Positions 6,929-14,292 of a DNA stretch of 18,972 nucleotides are shown one piece after another. Source of the DNA: an uncultured Alphaproteobacteria bacterium (GTDB lineage: Bacteria > Pseudomonadota > Alphaproteobacteria > RF32 > CAG-239); contig CALXWF010000067.1 in NCBI GenBank assembly GCA_944392285.1, positions 1 through 18,972 on the forward strand, in the 5' to 3' direction. The notes under the pieces are model-generated. The model was not told the DNA's origin and did no database searches. It saw only the letters and a list, made by a program, of their open reading frames with translations. The position numbers and the translations under genes are program-made. Positions within the stretch are counted from its first letter, which is position 1. Each line of letters opens with the position of its first letter.

Positions 6929-7753
6929 CTAGTTTTCCTGTGACGTATGGGCGGATGCGTTCATATCGCGATCAATTAAAAACTGTTCATCCGTATCGAC
7001 AAAAGAGTTTATTTTGTCCTGAATGTAGCGGGGACTCTTGCGTTCGGCCAGAAGAACCAAACCTTCCATCTGCATAATATTTTTAAACATCGTAACATCG
7101 TTGCGTGCGGCAATTTTTGTGGACAAAGGAATAAAAACAATGCGTGCCAAGATAATACCATAAAATGTGGTAATTAAGGCGACAGCCATACTAGGACCGA
7201 TTGCCGAGGGATCTCCCGCCATACTTCCCAACATGATAATAAGACCGATCAGCGTACCCAGCATTCCGAATGCCGGAGAATCTCCGCCCATTTTTTTGAT
7301 GGCGTCGGTCGGGCGTTTATCCCGTTCGCTCTGGGCTTCCAGCGTATGCTCCAAAATTTGTTTGATTTCGGCACCGGTGTAGCCGGTAACGACCAAATCT
7401 GCTCCATAGGCTAAGAAAGGGTTTTCTTCACGCAGGCTGTCAGTAATTTCGTTTTCCAAGCCCTGCAGGCCGTTCTTTTGGACGATATAGGCCCAACGGA
7501 CGATACGACCGATTTCGTCTTTCAGAGAGCTTTCGGAATCTGCATGGCGGCGGAACGCCGTCAGCATAACTTTCAGAGCGGATAAAGCATCTTTAAGTTC
7601 ATAAGAAATAAACAGCGTTACAAAAGTACCGCCGCCGACAATGATAATACTCGGAAGGTCGACAAAAGCCATCGGATGATTGGTTGAAGCAAAAATTGAA
7701 CCAACAACGACACCAATCCCGGCGAGAAAAGCTAAAACACTGGCTAGAGACAT
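6929..7753 (-). CDS. motA: Flagellar stator protein MotA/PomA
   Basis: This is the inner-membrane stator subunit that converts ion flux into torque on FliG. The 274 residues show four membrane helices (about 4-21, 33-50, 161-180, 188-210) with a large charged cytoplasmic loop between helices 2 and 3. The GDSPAFGMLGTLIGL and AVALITTFYG segments are classical MotA/PomA signatures. Thr167, Thr195 and Thr196 fall where PomA has the threonines implicated in sodium coordination, allowing for one extra residue in the helix 3-4 loop. AAGGA precedes the ATG by nine bases. A perfect TATAAT lies 37 bases upstream, so motAB is likely transcribed separately from gcrA. An ExbB or TolQ assignment is excluded by the loop topology and the MotB partner. 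Confidence 0.94.
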   Translation of the reverse strand: MSLASVLAFLAGIGVVVGSIFASTNHPMAFVDLPSIIIVGGGTFVTLFISYELKDALSALKVMLTAFRRHADSESSLKDEIGRIVRWAYIVQKNGLQGLENEITDSLREENPFLAYGADLVVTGYTGAEIKQILEHTLEAQSERDKRPTDAIKKMGGDSPAFGMLGTLIGLIIMLGSMAGDPSAIGPSMAVALITTFYGIILARIVFIPLSTKIAARNDVTMFKNIMQMEGLVLLAERKSPRYIQDKINSFVDTDEQFLIDRDMNASAHTSQEN

Positions 7754-7789
7754 TTTCTATGATCCTTATAAATTTCTAATCTTTAATTT

Positions 7790-7821
7790 ATTATACCCGA
7801 CAATAGGTTAATATTTTGCAA
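7790..7821 (-). promoter_or_regulatory. Candidate motAB promoter
   Basis: On the minus strand a perfect TATAAT (7795-7790) follows GGG. The best -35, TTGCAA, lies 20 bases upstream, which is longer than ideal. It sits in the gap just behind gcrA, and no terminator separates gcrA from it. Confidence 0.45.
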
Positions 7822-7854
7822 ACAATGATTTGTTCTCAAAATGCAGATTAAAAT

Positions 7855-8358
7855 TTATTTTTTCAGTGCTTTTACATAAGCAATGTTGGCGTGTTCTTCG
7901 CAATAAGTTTGCCCGATTTTAACCTTGCGTCCGCAAAAATGAAAATTTTCATCTTTGGGGTCGCCTATCGGCCAACGGCAAGTGTGGTTATCAAGATCAG
8001 TTAACGTTGTTTTGCCGTTTTTTACGGGAGATACGGTCGGTTGCGCCGAGACCTTTGGGGCGGGGGCAGGCGTTTCGGAAACGGGCTTGGCTGCGGGAGC
8101 AGCTGCCGGAGAAGGAGCCTTTTCTTTCGGAGCAGGTTTTTCGGTTGTTTTTTCAGGCTTGGTTTTCGGTGCTGCTGCCGGTTTTTCGTCGTTGTCTTTC
8201 TTCTTAATCGGTGACGGACGCCCCGACAACCCCAGACGGTGAACTTTGCCGACAACCGAGTTTTTAGAAACACCGAGTTTTTTGCCGATTTCGCCGGTTG
8301 TCATCCCTTGAGCCCAGAGCTGTTTGAGCTCATCAATCATTTCAACTGTCCACCCCAT
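7855..8358 (-). CDS. gcrA: Cell-cycle transcriptional regulator GcrA
   Basis: GcrA is an alphaproteobacterial regulator that binds the sigma-70 holoenzyme and activates promoters with CcrM-methylated GANTC sites. The N-terminal helix-turn-helix (MGWTVEMIDELKQLW through KNSVVGKVHRLGLSGRPSP, residues 1-50) is diagnostic. Residues 51-118 form a long Lys/Pro/Ala/Glu linker of low complexity. The C-terminal domain holds C127-RWPIGDP, FC142-G and YC153-x2-H156, a conserved Cys/His set that may hold a metal. The 167 residues match the family. AAGGAG lies seven bases before the ATG, with TATAAT 24 bases upstream. GANTC sites occur in several upstream regions of this window, including its own, but a ccrM gene is not present here. 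Confidence 0.96.
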   Translation of the reverse strand: MGWTVEMIDELKQLWAQGMTTGEIGKKLGVSKNSVVGKVHRLGLSGRPSPIKKKDNDEKPAAAPKTKPEKTTEKPAPKEKAPSPAAAPAAKPVSETPAPAPKVSAQPTVSPVKNGKTTLTDLDNHTCRWPIGDPKDENFHFCGRKVKIGQTYCEEHANIAYVKALKK

Positions 8359-8381
8359 CTTTTGTCTCCTTCGTTTTAGAA

Positions 8382-8387
8382 ATTATA
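8382..8387 (-). promoter_or_regulatory. -10 element of the likely gcrA promoter
   Basis: A perfect TATAAT on the minus strand ends 23 bases before the gcrA ATG. The region 17 bases upstream reads TTTATT, a poor -35. A GAGTC site (8425-8429) lies about 50 bases upstream of the expected transcription start, between the two divergent genes. Confidence 0.45.
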
Positions 8388-8459
8388 TGTTTTTATTTTC
8401 TAATAATAAAAAATTAATTGTTCCGAGTCTAGTAATATTATGATTTTATCACTTCTTTT

Positions 8460-8490
8460 TTGGAAATTTGTGGCTTATATTAAGGATAAT
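8460..8490 (+). promoter_or_regulatory. Weak candidate promoter of the DUF4139 gene
   Basis: GATAAT (8485-8490) is a good -10, but the nearest -35-like TTGGAA (8460-8465) is 19 bases away. An alternative -10, TATATT (8476-8481), has no good -35. A promoter must lie in the 153-base divergent gap shared with gcrA, and this is the best visible guess. Confidence 0.25.
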
Positions 8491-8511
8491 TGAGGCAAAA
8501 AGGAGAAAAAT

Positions 8512-9957
8512 ATGAATCGTTTGAAATTCTTGTCTTTGTTGGGATGCAGCTTGGTTGCTTTTTCTTCCGGTGTTTGGGCCGAAGAAGGAGAAATTTCGGC
8601 TGATGCTTCTTATAACAGTGCCATGCAAATCAGTATTTATAATGATAATCTGGCTTTTGTCAGAGATACGCGCAATGTAAACCTGAAACAAGGAAAAAAT
8701 GCGGTTGCCTTTGAAGGCGTGGCCGCGCAAATGCGTCCAGAAACCGCTTTGCTTTTGGGAAACGGCGTAGAGGTTGTTGAGCAAAATTATGATTATGATT
8801 TGCTCAACGCTACGAATCTTTTGGAAGAATTTGTCGGCAAAAAGGTTAAAACCGCCGTGCTTAACCCGGAAAACGGTCAGACGATTTTTGATGAAGCAAA
8901 GGTTCTTAACAGTAATTATGGTTCTCCGGTGCTGCAGTTTGATTATGGAATTGAAACCAATTTCCCCGGCAGAATTGTCTATGAGACTTTGCCAACGGAT
9001 TTGCGCGTAAAACCTACTTTGGTTGTTAGTCTTAATAGTCAGACAGCCGGTGAAAGACCTTTGGAGCTTGCTTATTTAACCAATGGTTTGAGCTGGAAAG
9101 CCGATTATGTTGCTGATTTGAAAAGCGATAATCGCTTAAATCTTAATGGCTGGATTACGCTTAATAACGAATCGGGAACAGATTATAAAAATGCGCAAGT
9201 GCAGTTAATTTCAGGCAATGTTAATCAGGTCGAAATTGCCAGACCCGTTATGGCACGAATGATGAAAGCCGCCGGAACCGCCGTAGACAGTTTTGCGGTT
9301 AATGAATCGGCTCCGATGCCGGCGAGTGAAGCCTTTGCCGATTATTATCTTTATACTTTGCCCGTAAAAACAACAATTAAAGATAAGCAAACCAAACAAG
9401 TCAGCCTGATGAACCAAGATAACGTTGTCTTTGCCAAAGAATATCGTTTGGTGTCTCCTTTATATGTCGGGATTAATGTCAGACAAAACGAGTTTAAGAA
9501 AGCCAATCCCGAAGTATTGGTTAAACTTAATAACCGTCCGGAAGATAATTTGGGTATGCCTTTGCCCGGCGGTGTTGTTCGTTTTTATGAAAATGATTCT
9601 CAGGGAAACGTTCAGTTTATCGGCGAAAGCCGTTTGGAACAGTTGGCAAAAGGGGAAGAAACCGAACTTAAAATCGGCAAAGCGTTTGATGTTTTTGCTG
9701 CAGGAAAAATCAAAAATGTCAGACAAATTTCTAAAGATATCGGCGAAACCGAGCTTGAAGTTACCTTTAATAATGCTAAAACTGAAGCCGTTGATATTGT
9801 GTTTGAGCAAAATTTCAGCAACCAATGGGAAATTTTGAGCGAGAGCTCAAAAAGTGTGGTTAAAAATGCCAATACCGCCGTTTGGAATTTGAATTTGCCG
9901 GCTCAAGGCAAAGTTGTTTTGACTTTTAGAGTAAGAGTTAGTCGGAATCCGGTATGA
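8512..9957 (+). CDS. DUF4139 domain-containing exported protein (481 aa)
   Basis: A signal peptide is clear: MNRLK, a hydrophobic core, then cleavage after VWA at about residue 23. The mature protein is rich in beta-strand patterns and is probably periplasmic or surface-attached. The stretch YLTNGLSWKADYVADL (about residues 188-203), with GWITLNNESGTDYKNAQVQLISG after it, is the recognisable core of DUF4139 proteins, and the end (NLPAQGKVVLTFRVRV) is the usual closing beta-strand. The biochemical role of the family is not established. AAGGAG precedes the ATG by seven bases. The stop codon overlaps the next gene's start by four bases (ATGA), so the two are co-translated and probably work together. 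Confidence is good for family and export, none for function. Confidence 0.85.
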   Translation: MNRLKFLSLLGCSLVAFSSGVWAEEGEISADASYNSAMQISIYNDNLAFVRDTRNVNLKQGKNAVAFEGVAAQMRPETALLLGNGVEVVEQNYDYDLLNATNLLEEFVGKKVKTAVLNPENGQTIFDEAKVLNSNYGSPVLQFDYGIETNFPGRIVYETLPTDLRVKPTLVVSLNSQTAGERPLELAYLTNGLSWKADYVADLKSDNRLNLNGWITLNNESGTDYKNAQVQLISGNVNQVEIARPVMARMMKAAGTAVDSFAVNESAPMPASEAFADYYLYTLPVKTTIKDKQTKQVSLMNQDNVVFAKEYRLVSPLYVGINVRQNEFKKANPEVLVKLNNRPEDNLGMPLPGGVVRFYENDSQGNVQFIGESRLEQLAKGEETELKIGKAFDVFAAGKIKNVRQISKDIGETELEVTFNNAKTEAVDIVFEQNFSNQWEILSESSKSVVKNANTAVWNLNLPAQGKVVLTFRVRVSRNPV

Positions 9958-11195
9958 AACTTAGGGGCTTGATTATATTCGCGGCGACTTTTTTGTTTGC
10001 AGGCGCTGCCCAAAGCGGGCCGGAAGAGTTTTCCGATGCCTTTCGGGTGGACTTGGATGAGAAACTTCCGGCTTTTTCCGAGTTGCAGCAAAAATACGCC
10101 GCGCAAGCTCAAGATTATGATAAGGGATATGAATTCGGTTGGAATATCGGTACGGTTTTCAATGATATATTCAAAAATACCATAACCGCCTATGGCGGCG
10201 GAGAGGCCAGAATTGCTCCCAAAAACGAAGAAGCTCTGCTTAATATGTTGGAAGCAATGCCCAAACAATATTATCAATATATCGGGCCTTATTTGCACCA
10301 GGTTCCCGGAATGTCGGAAAAAATTTTGAATATGCCGGGCATTAAAGAAACTAAAAACCAGTTTCCGACGCGAATTGCTCCTCAGCTTAAACATATTGAA
10401 AATTTGGAGTTTTTGTCGCCGTCACTTTATTTTTTGCTTATGCCCGAGGCTTGGCCTTATACCATAGATTTGAAAGAATATTCCCTGCCAACGCCCGTGC
10501 GTGTGAAAGTTAAGCCAAGAAGCGCCTTTTGGCAAAAAGTATATCAAATTGTACCGATGAGTGAGTTTGCTCCTGATGCACCACAAGATGAAAAAATCGG
10601 TCGGAGTGCTTTGCGGATGCCGAATCCTGACGAAAACACGCTTATAACAGCGGCAGATGTTAAAGCCTTTGCCGATACGCTTGATAAAGTTAATGATTTT
10701 GCTAACCAAAAGGCGCGTAAGCCTCTGTTGTTTGCGGCCGGCGGCATGATTGACCTTTGGGAAACGGAACAAGGATCAAAATTACCGCTCAACCAGCTTA
10801 AAGATATGGTTAATCCATGTCAGAGGTTGGTGCAAAGAGTGCAGCTGTTGGGGTGGGAAAATGAATTTCAAATGCTTATCGGGGCAGAAGGTTTTAATTT
10901 GAAAACTTGGGCTTATACCTGTGACAAAACAATTAAGGCCTATCGTGTTTCTAAAATGACAACCGATACTTTACGTAGTATTAAACTTTATCAGTCGCGT
11001 TATTATGAGGCGGAAATTAATAAACAAACTCCTTATAATGCCAAACTCCATAAAGCAACGGCGGCCGCATTTTTGCAAATGCATCAGGCGCCGCTTGCCG
11101 ATGTGATGGAGGTGCGCAAGCTGCGTCCGCTTTTGCATGATAAGTTCTTGAAAAACGATAATTCTTTGGCGATTTTACCGCTTTCTCTCTTTTAG
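9954..11195 (+). CDS. Exported protein of unknown function, coupled to the DUF4139 gene (413 aa)
   Basis: The family is not recognised. A signal peptide spans about residues 1-20 (MKLRGLIIFAATFLFAGAA, then QSG). The mature protein is mostly helical in character, with many Lys, Gln, Pro and Met residues, and its only Cys pair, C289 and C323, could form a disulfide in the periplasm. A YPYLHQVPGM-like tyrosine-rich segment (about 105-122) and a helical C-terminal third are visible, but no catalytic motif. The ATG lies inside the stop codon of the preceding gene, so translation relies on coupling. A periplasmic partner of the DUF4139 protein is a reasonable inference. No clear terminator follows; only a weak AT-rich palindrome lies at about 11214-11227. 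Confidence 0.78.
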   Translation: MKLRGLIIFAATFLFAGAAQSGPEEFSDAFRVDLDEKLPAFSELQQKYAAQAQDYDKGYEFGWNIGTVFNDIFKNTITAYGGGEARIAPKNEEALLNMLEAMPKQYYQYIGPYLHQVPGMSEKILNMPGIKETKNQFPTRIAPQLKHIENLEFLSPSLYFLLMPEAWPYTIDLKEYSLPTPVRVKVKPRSAFWQKVYQIVPMSEFAPDAPQDEKIGRSALRMPNPDENTLITAADVKAFADTLDKVNDFANQKARKPLLFAAGGMIDLWETEQGSKLPLNQLKDMVNPCQRLVQRVQLLGWENEFQMLIGAEGFNLKTWAYTCDKTIKAYRVSKMTTDTLRSIKLYQSRYYEAEINKQTPYNAKLHKATAAAFLQMHQAPLADVMEVRKLRPLLHDKFLKNDNSLAILPLSLF

Positions 11196-11230
11196 TAAAG
11201 GACAGAATCGATAAAATTTGCAAATTTTTA

Positions 11231-11259
11231 TTGCATTTCATTTTGATAATGGTTATACC
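11231..11259 (+). promoter_or_regulatory. Candidate rpoZ-rsh promoter
   Basis: TTGCAT (11231-11236) and TATACC (11254-11259) are 17 bases apart. A GAATC site (11205-11209) lies about 20 bases upstream of the -35. The element is 38 bases from the rpoZ start. Confidence 0.45.
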
Positions 11260-11297
11260 TAGGTAAACTCAATTTTAAAATATGGGAAACAAATAAA

Positions 11298-11780
11298 ATG
11301 GCACGTGTTACAGTTGAAGATTGCATTGATAAAATTCCTAACCGCTATGAGCTCTTAATGGTTGCTGCTCAGCGCGCCAAAGATATTGCTGCCGGTTCGC
11401 CGATTACGGTTGCCAAAGATAATGATAAAAATCCGGTTATCGCTTTGCGTGAGATTGCTGATGAGACAGTCAGTATTGGAGAACTGCAAAAGTCTTTGGT
11501 TATGGGCTTGCAGAAATATGTTGAGGTTGAGGAACCCGAAGAGGAAGAGCTCGAAATTATGGCTGCCGAAAAAGAATTGGCCGACTTGGATGAACAGTTT
11601 ACCGGTTTGTTGCCTGAAACCGATATTACCGATAGTATGCAAATCGTCGGTGAAGACGGGGAAGCCGATTTGGATTTAGATGCCGAAGCTGATTCCTCTC
11701 TTGATGATGAAATCGGTGATTTGGATGATGGTTTAGATGTCGGTGCCGAACTTGATGATTTTGATGATGTCGACGAATAA
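11298..11780 (+). CDS. rpoZ: RNA polymerase omega subunit with a long acidic tail
   Basis: Omega binds the beta-prime subunit and helps assemble RNA polymerase. It also forms part of a (p)ppGpp site in proteobacteria. The N-terminus MARVTVEDCIDKIPNRYEL, the AAQRAKDIAAGSP stretch and NPVIALREIAD (residues 1-55) are unmistakable, and QKYVEVEEPEEEE is typical of alphaproteobacteria. The protein is 160 residues. From about residue 75 onward it is dominated by Asp and Glu, ending in a run of LDD/DDFDD repeats, which makes it longer and more acidic than the forms I know. GGGAA lies nine bases before the ATG. The rsh gene follows in the same direction, an arrangement also seen as rpoZ-spoT in enterobacteria. 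Confidence 0.95.
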   Translation: MARVTVEDCIDKIPNRYELLMVAAQRAKDIAAGSPITVAKDNDKNPVIALREIADETVSIGELQKSLVMGLQKYVEVEEPEEEELEIMAAEKELADLDEQFTGLLPETDITDSMQIVGEDGEADLDLDAEADSSLDDEIGDLDDGLDVGAELDDFDDVDE

Positions 11781-11811
11781 TCTTTCAGAATATTATTGAT
11801 TTTTTAACGTT

Positions 11812-11838
11812 AAGCCTCCAGAATATATTCGGAGGCTT
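11812..11838 (+). terminator. Hairpin between rpoZ and rsh, weak or partial terminator
   Basis: AAGCCTCC (11812-11819) pairs with GGAGGCTT (11831-11838), with a further short GAA/TTC stem inside. The base run that follows contains few T, so full termination is unlikely. It may lower rsh expression relative to rpoZ or protect the rpoZ message end. Confidence 0.5.
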
Positions 11839-11895
11839 TGCGATTCTTAAAAACACTGCAGGGCAATAATTTGTAAACAGAAGAGCTGAGATCAG

Positions 11896-14043
11896 ATGTT
11901 AAGACAGTATGAATTGGTTGATTTGGTAAAATCATATGACCCTGATGCCGACGAAGACGCATTAAACCGCGCTTATGTCTTTGCCATGAAAAAACACGGT
12001 GCCCAACTGCGTGCCTCCGGTGACCCTTATTATTCTCATCCGATTGAGGTGGCCGGTATTTTAACCAAGTTTAAACTTGATTCAGCTTCTATTATTGCCG
12101 GCCTTTTGCATGATACGGTCGAAGATACAGATACCACGGTTGAAGAAGTTCGCAGTTTGTTTGGCGATCAAGTTGCACAAATTGTTGACGGTTTGACCAA
12201 GTTGGCTATGATTGAGCAAAAGTCTGCCAATAACAAACAGGCTGAAAATTTTCGTAAGCTGTTGTTGGCAATGTCTGAAGATATTCGTGTTTTGCTGATT
12301 AAACTTGCCGACCGTTTGCATAATATGCGCACGCTTAAATATTGTAACCCTGAAAAACGCGCGCGTGTTGCCCGTGAAACCTTGGATATTTATGCGCCTT
12401 TGGCCGAACGTATCGGTATGCAGGAAGTTAAAAGCGAGTTGGAAGAAATTGCTTTTGCCGAGCTGCATAAAGAAGCTCATGATTCCATTGTGGCGCGTCT
12501 GAATTTCTTGCGTGAGCAGGGGAGTAATTTGGTTCCGAAAATTATTTCTCAGCTGGAAAAAGATATGGCGGATAACGGCATTAAGGCGACTGTCAGCGGA
12601 CGTGAAAAAACGCCTTATTCCATCTGGCGGAAGATGCAGCAGAAGAATGCCTCTTTTGAGCAATTATCCGACATTATGGCTTTTCGTATCTGCGTTGATG
12701 ATGTGGCAACCTGTTATCAGGCTTTGGGTGTTGTCCATTCAAAATATCACATGGTGCCCAGACGTTTTAAGGATTATATCTCAACACCGAAACCCAATGG
12801 TTATAAATCTTTACATACGGGGGTTATCGGGCCTGAAAATACGCGTATTGAAATTCAAATTCGCACACATGAAATGCATGAAGTCGCCGAAAAGGGTGTG
12901 GCCGCACACTGGGCTTATAAGCAAGGCGAAAAAGCCGTCGGTCGCAACTTCCGTTGGATTAGAGAGCTACTTGAAATTTTGGAACAAGCCTCTAATCCGG
13001 AAGAATTTTTGGAAAACACCAAGCTTGAGATGTATAATGATCAGGTGTTTTGTTTTACCCCGAAAGGCGATTTAATCGGTTTGCCGCTTAATTCTACACC
13101 GGTAGATTTTGCTTATGCCGTTCACTCTTCGGTCGGTGATACTTGCGTCGGAGCTAAAATTAACGGTGAAATCAGACCTTTGCGTACGATTTTGCAGAAT
13201 GGCGACCAAGTTGAAATTTTGACCTCTAAGGCTCAACATCCCTCAACCGAATGGGACAGATTTGTCGTTACCGGCAAAGCAAAAGCCGCTATCAGAAAAT
13301 ATGTACGCGCCTATAAGCGTGAGCAGTTTATTGCGCTCGGACAACAAGTTTTGGAAAGAACCTTTAAGGGCGAAAATTTGGAATTTTCCGAAAAAGCTCT
13401 GGTTAATATTCTGCAGAATTTTGAAGCAGAATCCATTGATGATATTTATGCCAAAGTCGGTGAAGGCTTGGTGACAAGTTGGGATGTTTTGCGTGCGGTA
13501 TATCCGGGTTATAAACAATCTAAACTCGGCCGCGTGGTTAAATCTCTTAAGCCGGTGTTCAAAAAAAGCGATGATAAAAAAGCCAAAAAAGGCGAGCCGG
13601 TTAAAATTAAAGGCCTTATCCCCGGTATGGCTGTGCATTTTGCCGGTTGTTGCCATCCTTTGCCCGGTGACAGAATCGTCGGAATCGTTACGACAGGTAA
13701 AGGGGTTGCCGTTCATACCATTGACTGCAAAGTGTTGGAAAAATTTGCCGATGAGCCGGAACGGTGGCTAGATATTGCCTGGGGTGATGATGCTTTGGAA
13801 GGAATGCATGTCGGTCGTCTCAAACTTATGCTTACAAATGAGCCGGGGTCTCTTGGCGAACTTTCGAATCTGATTGCGCGGCATAACGGGAATATTTCTA
13901 ACTTAAACATCACCAACCGCACCGTCAGCTATTTTGAACTCCAAGTCGATGTAGAAGTTAAAGACCTCAAGCATCTTACCGACATTATTGCAGCCCTCAA
14001 AGCGTCTAAGGTTGTGTCTTATGTGGCTCGCGCCAGCCAATAA
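11896..14043 (+). CDS. rsh: Bifunctional (p)ppGpp synthetase/hydrolase (RelA/SpoT homologue, Rsh)
   Basis: This is the stringent-response enzyme that makes and degrades (p)ppGpp in the cytoplasm. The 715 residues carry all domains. The N-terminal HD hydrolase has YYSHPIEV and H72-D73 in LLHDTVEDTD. The synthetase region has GREKTPYSIWRKM, then the R290-F-K-D293 motif (the RxKD form typical of bifunctional enzymes) and NGYKSLHTG. A TGS domain (VFCFTPKGDLIGLP) and a helical region follow. The Cys-rich domain has C585-C586-H587 and C611, and an ACT domain ends the protein (about 642-715). Both activities appear intact. The Shine-Dalgarno is weak (GAG five bases before the ATG). It lies behind rpoZ and is probably co-transcribed. 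A palindromic repeat begins directly at its stop codon. Confidence 0.97.
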   Translation: MLRQYELVDLVKSYDPDADEDALNRAYVFAMKKHGAQLRASGDPYYSHPIEVAGILTKFKLDSASIIAGLLHDTVEDTDTTVEEVRSLFGDQVAQIVDGLTKLAMIEQKSANNKQAENFRKLLLAMSEDIRVLLIKLADRLHNMRTLKYCNPEKRARVARETLDIYAPLAERIGMQEVKSELEEIAFAELHKEAHDSIVARLNFLREQGSNLVPKIISQLEKDMADNGIKATVSGREKTPYSIWRKMQQKNASFEQLSDIMAFRICVDDVATCYQALGVVHSKYHMVPRRFKDYISTPKPNGYKSLHTGVIGPENTRIEIQIRTHEMHEVAEKGVAAHWAYKQGEKAVGRNFRWIRELLEILEQASNPEEFLENTKLEMYNDQVFCFTPKGDLIGLPLNSTPVDFAYAVHSSVGDTCVGAKINGEIRPLRTILQNGDQVEILTSKAQHPSTEWDRFVVTGKAKAAIRKYVRAYKREQFIALGQQVLERTFKGENLEFSEKALVNILQNFEAESIDDIYAKVGEGLVTSWDVLRAVYPGYKQSKLGRVVKSLKPVFKKSDDKKAKKGEPVKIKGLIPGMAVHFAGCCHPLPGDRIVGIVTTGKGVAVHTIDCKVLEKFADEPERWLDIAWGDDALEGMHVGRLKLMLTNEPGSLGELSNLIARHNGNISNLNITNRTVSYFELQVDVEVKDLKHLTDIIAALKASKVVSYVARASQ

Positions 14044-14167
14044 AATTTGCTCTGCGGTCATCTAATACGAAAACTTCGTGGTAAAATTTTTAGTCACGTA
14101 CCTTTTTGTACGCTCAAAAAATTTTCCCCTCGTTTTCTATTATATGACTCACATATCAAATTTTCTT
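14041..14167. repeat. Imperfect palindromic intergenic element, full copy
   Basis: The left arm (about 14041-14091, starting TAAAATTTG) matches the reverse complement of the right arm (about 14115-14167, ending CAAATTTTCTTA) with a few mismatches and gaps. Shared blocks include GTCAT-x-TAATA, GAAAA and AAAATTTTT. The centre holds GTAC-CTTTTT-GTAC (14098-14111), itself a small hairpin. The left arm contains the stop codon of rsh. There is no coding potential. A transcript through it would fold into a hairpin of roughly 125 bases. Confidence 0.6.
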
Positions 14168-14170
14168 ACA

Positions 14171-14247
14171 TAAAATTTGTATAACGGGCAACTAATACAG
14201 ATTTTTCGTGTCAAAAGTGTCCTCACGTACTCGGTACGTTTAGAAAT
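14171..14247. repeat. Second, half copy of the palindromic element
   Basis: This stretch repeats the left arm and centre of the element at a 130-base offset. TAAAATTTG, CGG-x-CA-x-CTAATAC, TTCGTG, AAAA, TCACGTAC and GTACG recur in the same order. The right arm is missing where the rsh/trxB terminator begins. CAAATTTT (14157-14164) and AAAATTTG (14172-14179) form an inverted junction between the copies. Confidence 0.55.
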
Positions 14248-14276
14248 AAAAAAGGCACCTGTTAGGGTGCCTTTTT
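14248..14276. terminator. Bidirectional terminator between rsh and trxB
   Basis: AAAGGCACC (14251-14259) pairs with GGTGCCTTT (14266-14274) around a six-base loop, with A run on the left (14248-14253) and T run on the right (14272-14276). It lies 16 bases beyond the trxB stop on the minus strand and also closes transcription coming from rsh on the plus strand. Confidence 0.85.
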
Positions 14277-14292
14277 AATGAGGGATGTATTT

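Noticed and set aside
6929..7753. TolQ/ExbB identity for the MotA-like protein
   Set aside because: The four-helix layout with a large loop between helices 2 and 3, the MotA signatures and a MotB partner with an OmpA-like domain favour a flagellar stator.
9903..10394. 163-codon minus-strand frame across the DUF4139/partner junction
   Set aside because: It is antisense to two signal-peptide genes with coupled start and stop, has no ribosome site, and resembles a frame shadow.
11196..11230. Terminator after the 413-residue gene from the AAATTTGCAAATTT palindrome
   Set aside because: The stem is only A-T rich with almost no loop, too weak to call as a terminator.
12082..12663. 193-codon open frame antisense to rsh
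   Set aside because: It lies wholly opposite the conserved hydrolase and synthetase region, has no ribosome binding site, and its Phe/Asn/Gln-rich composition is what the complement of AAA/TTG-rich codons gives.
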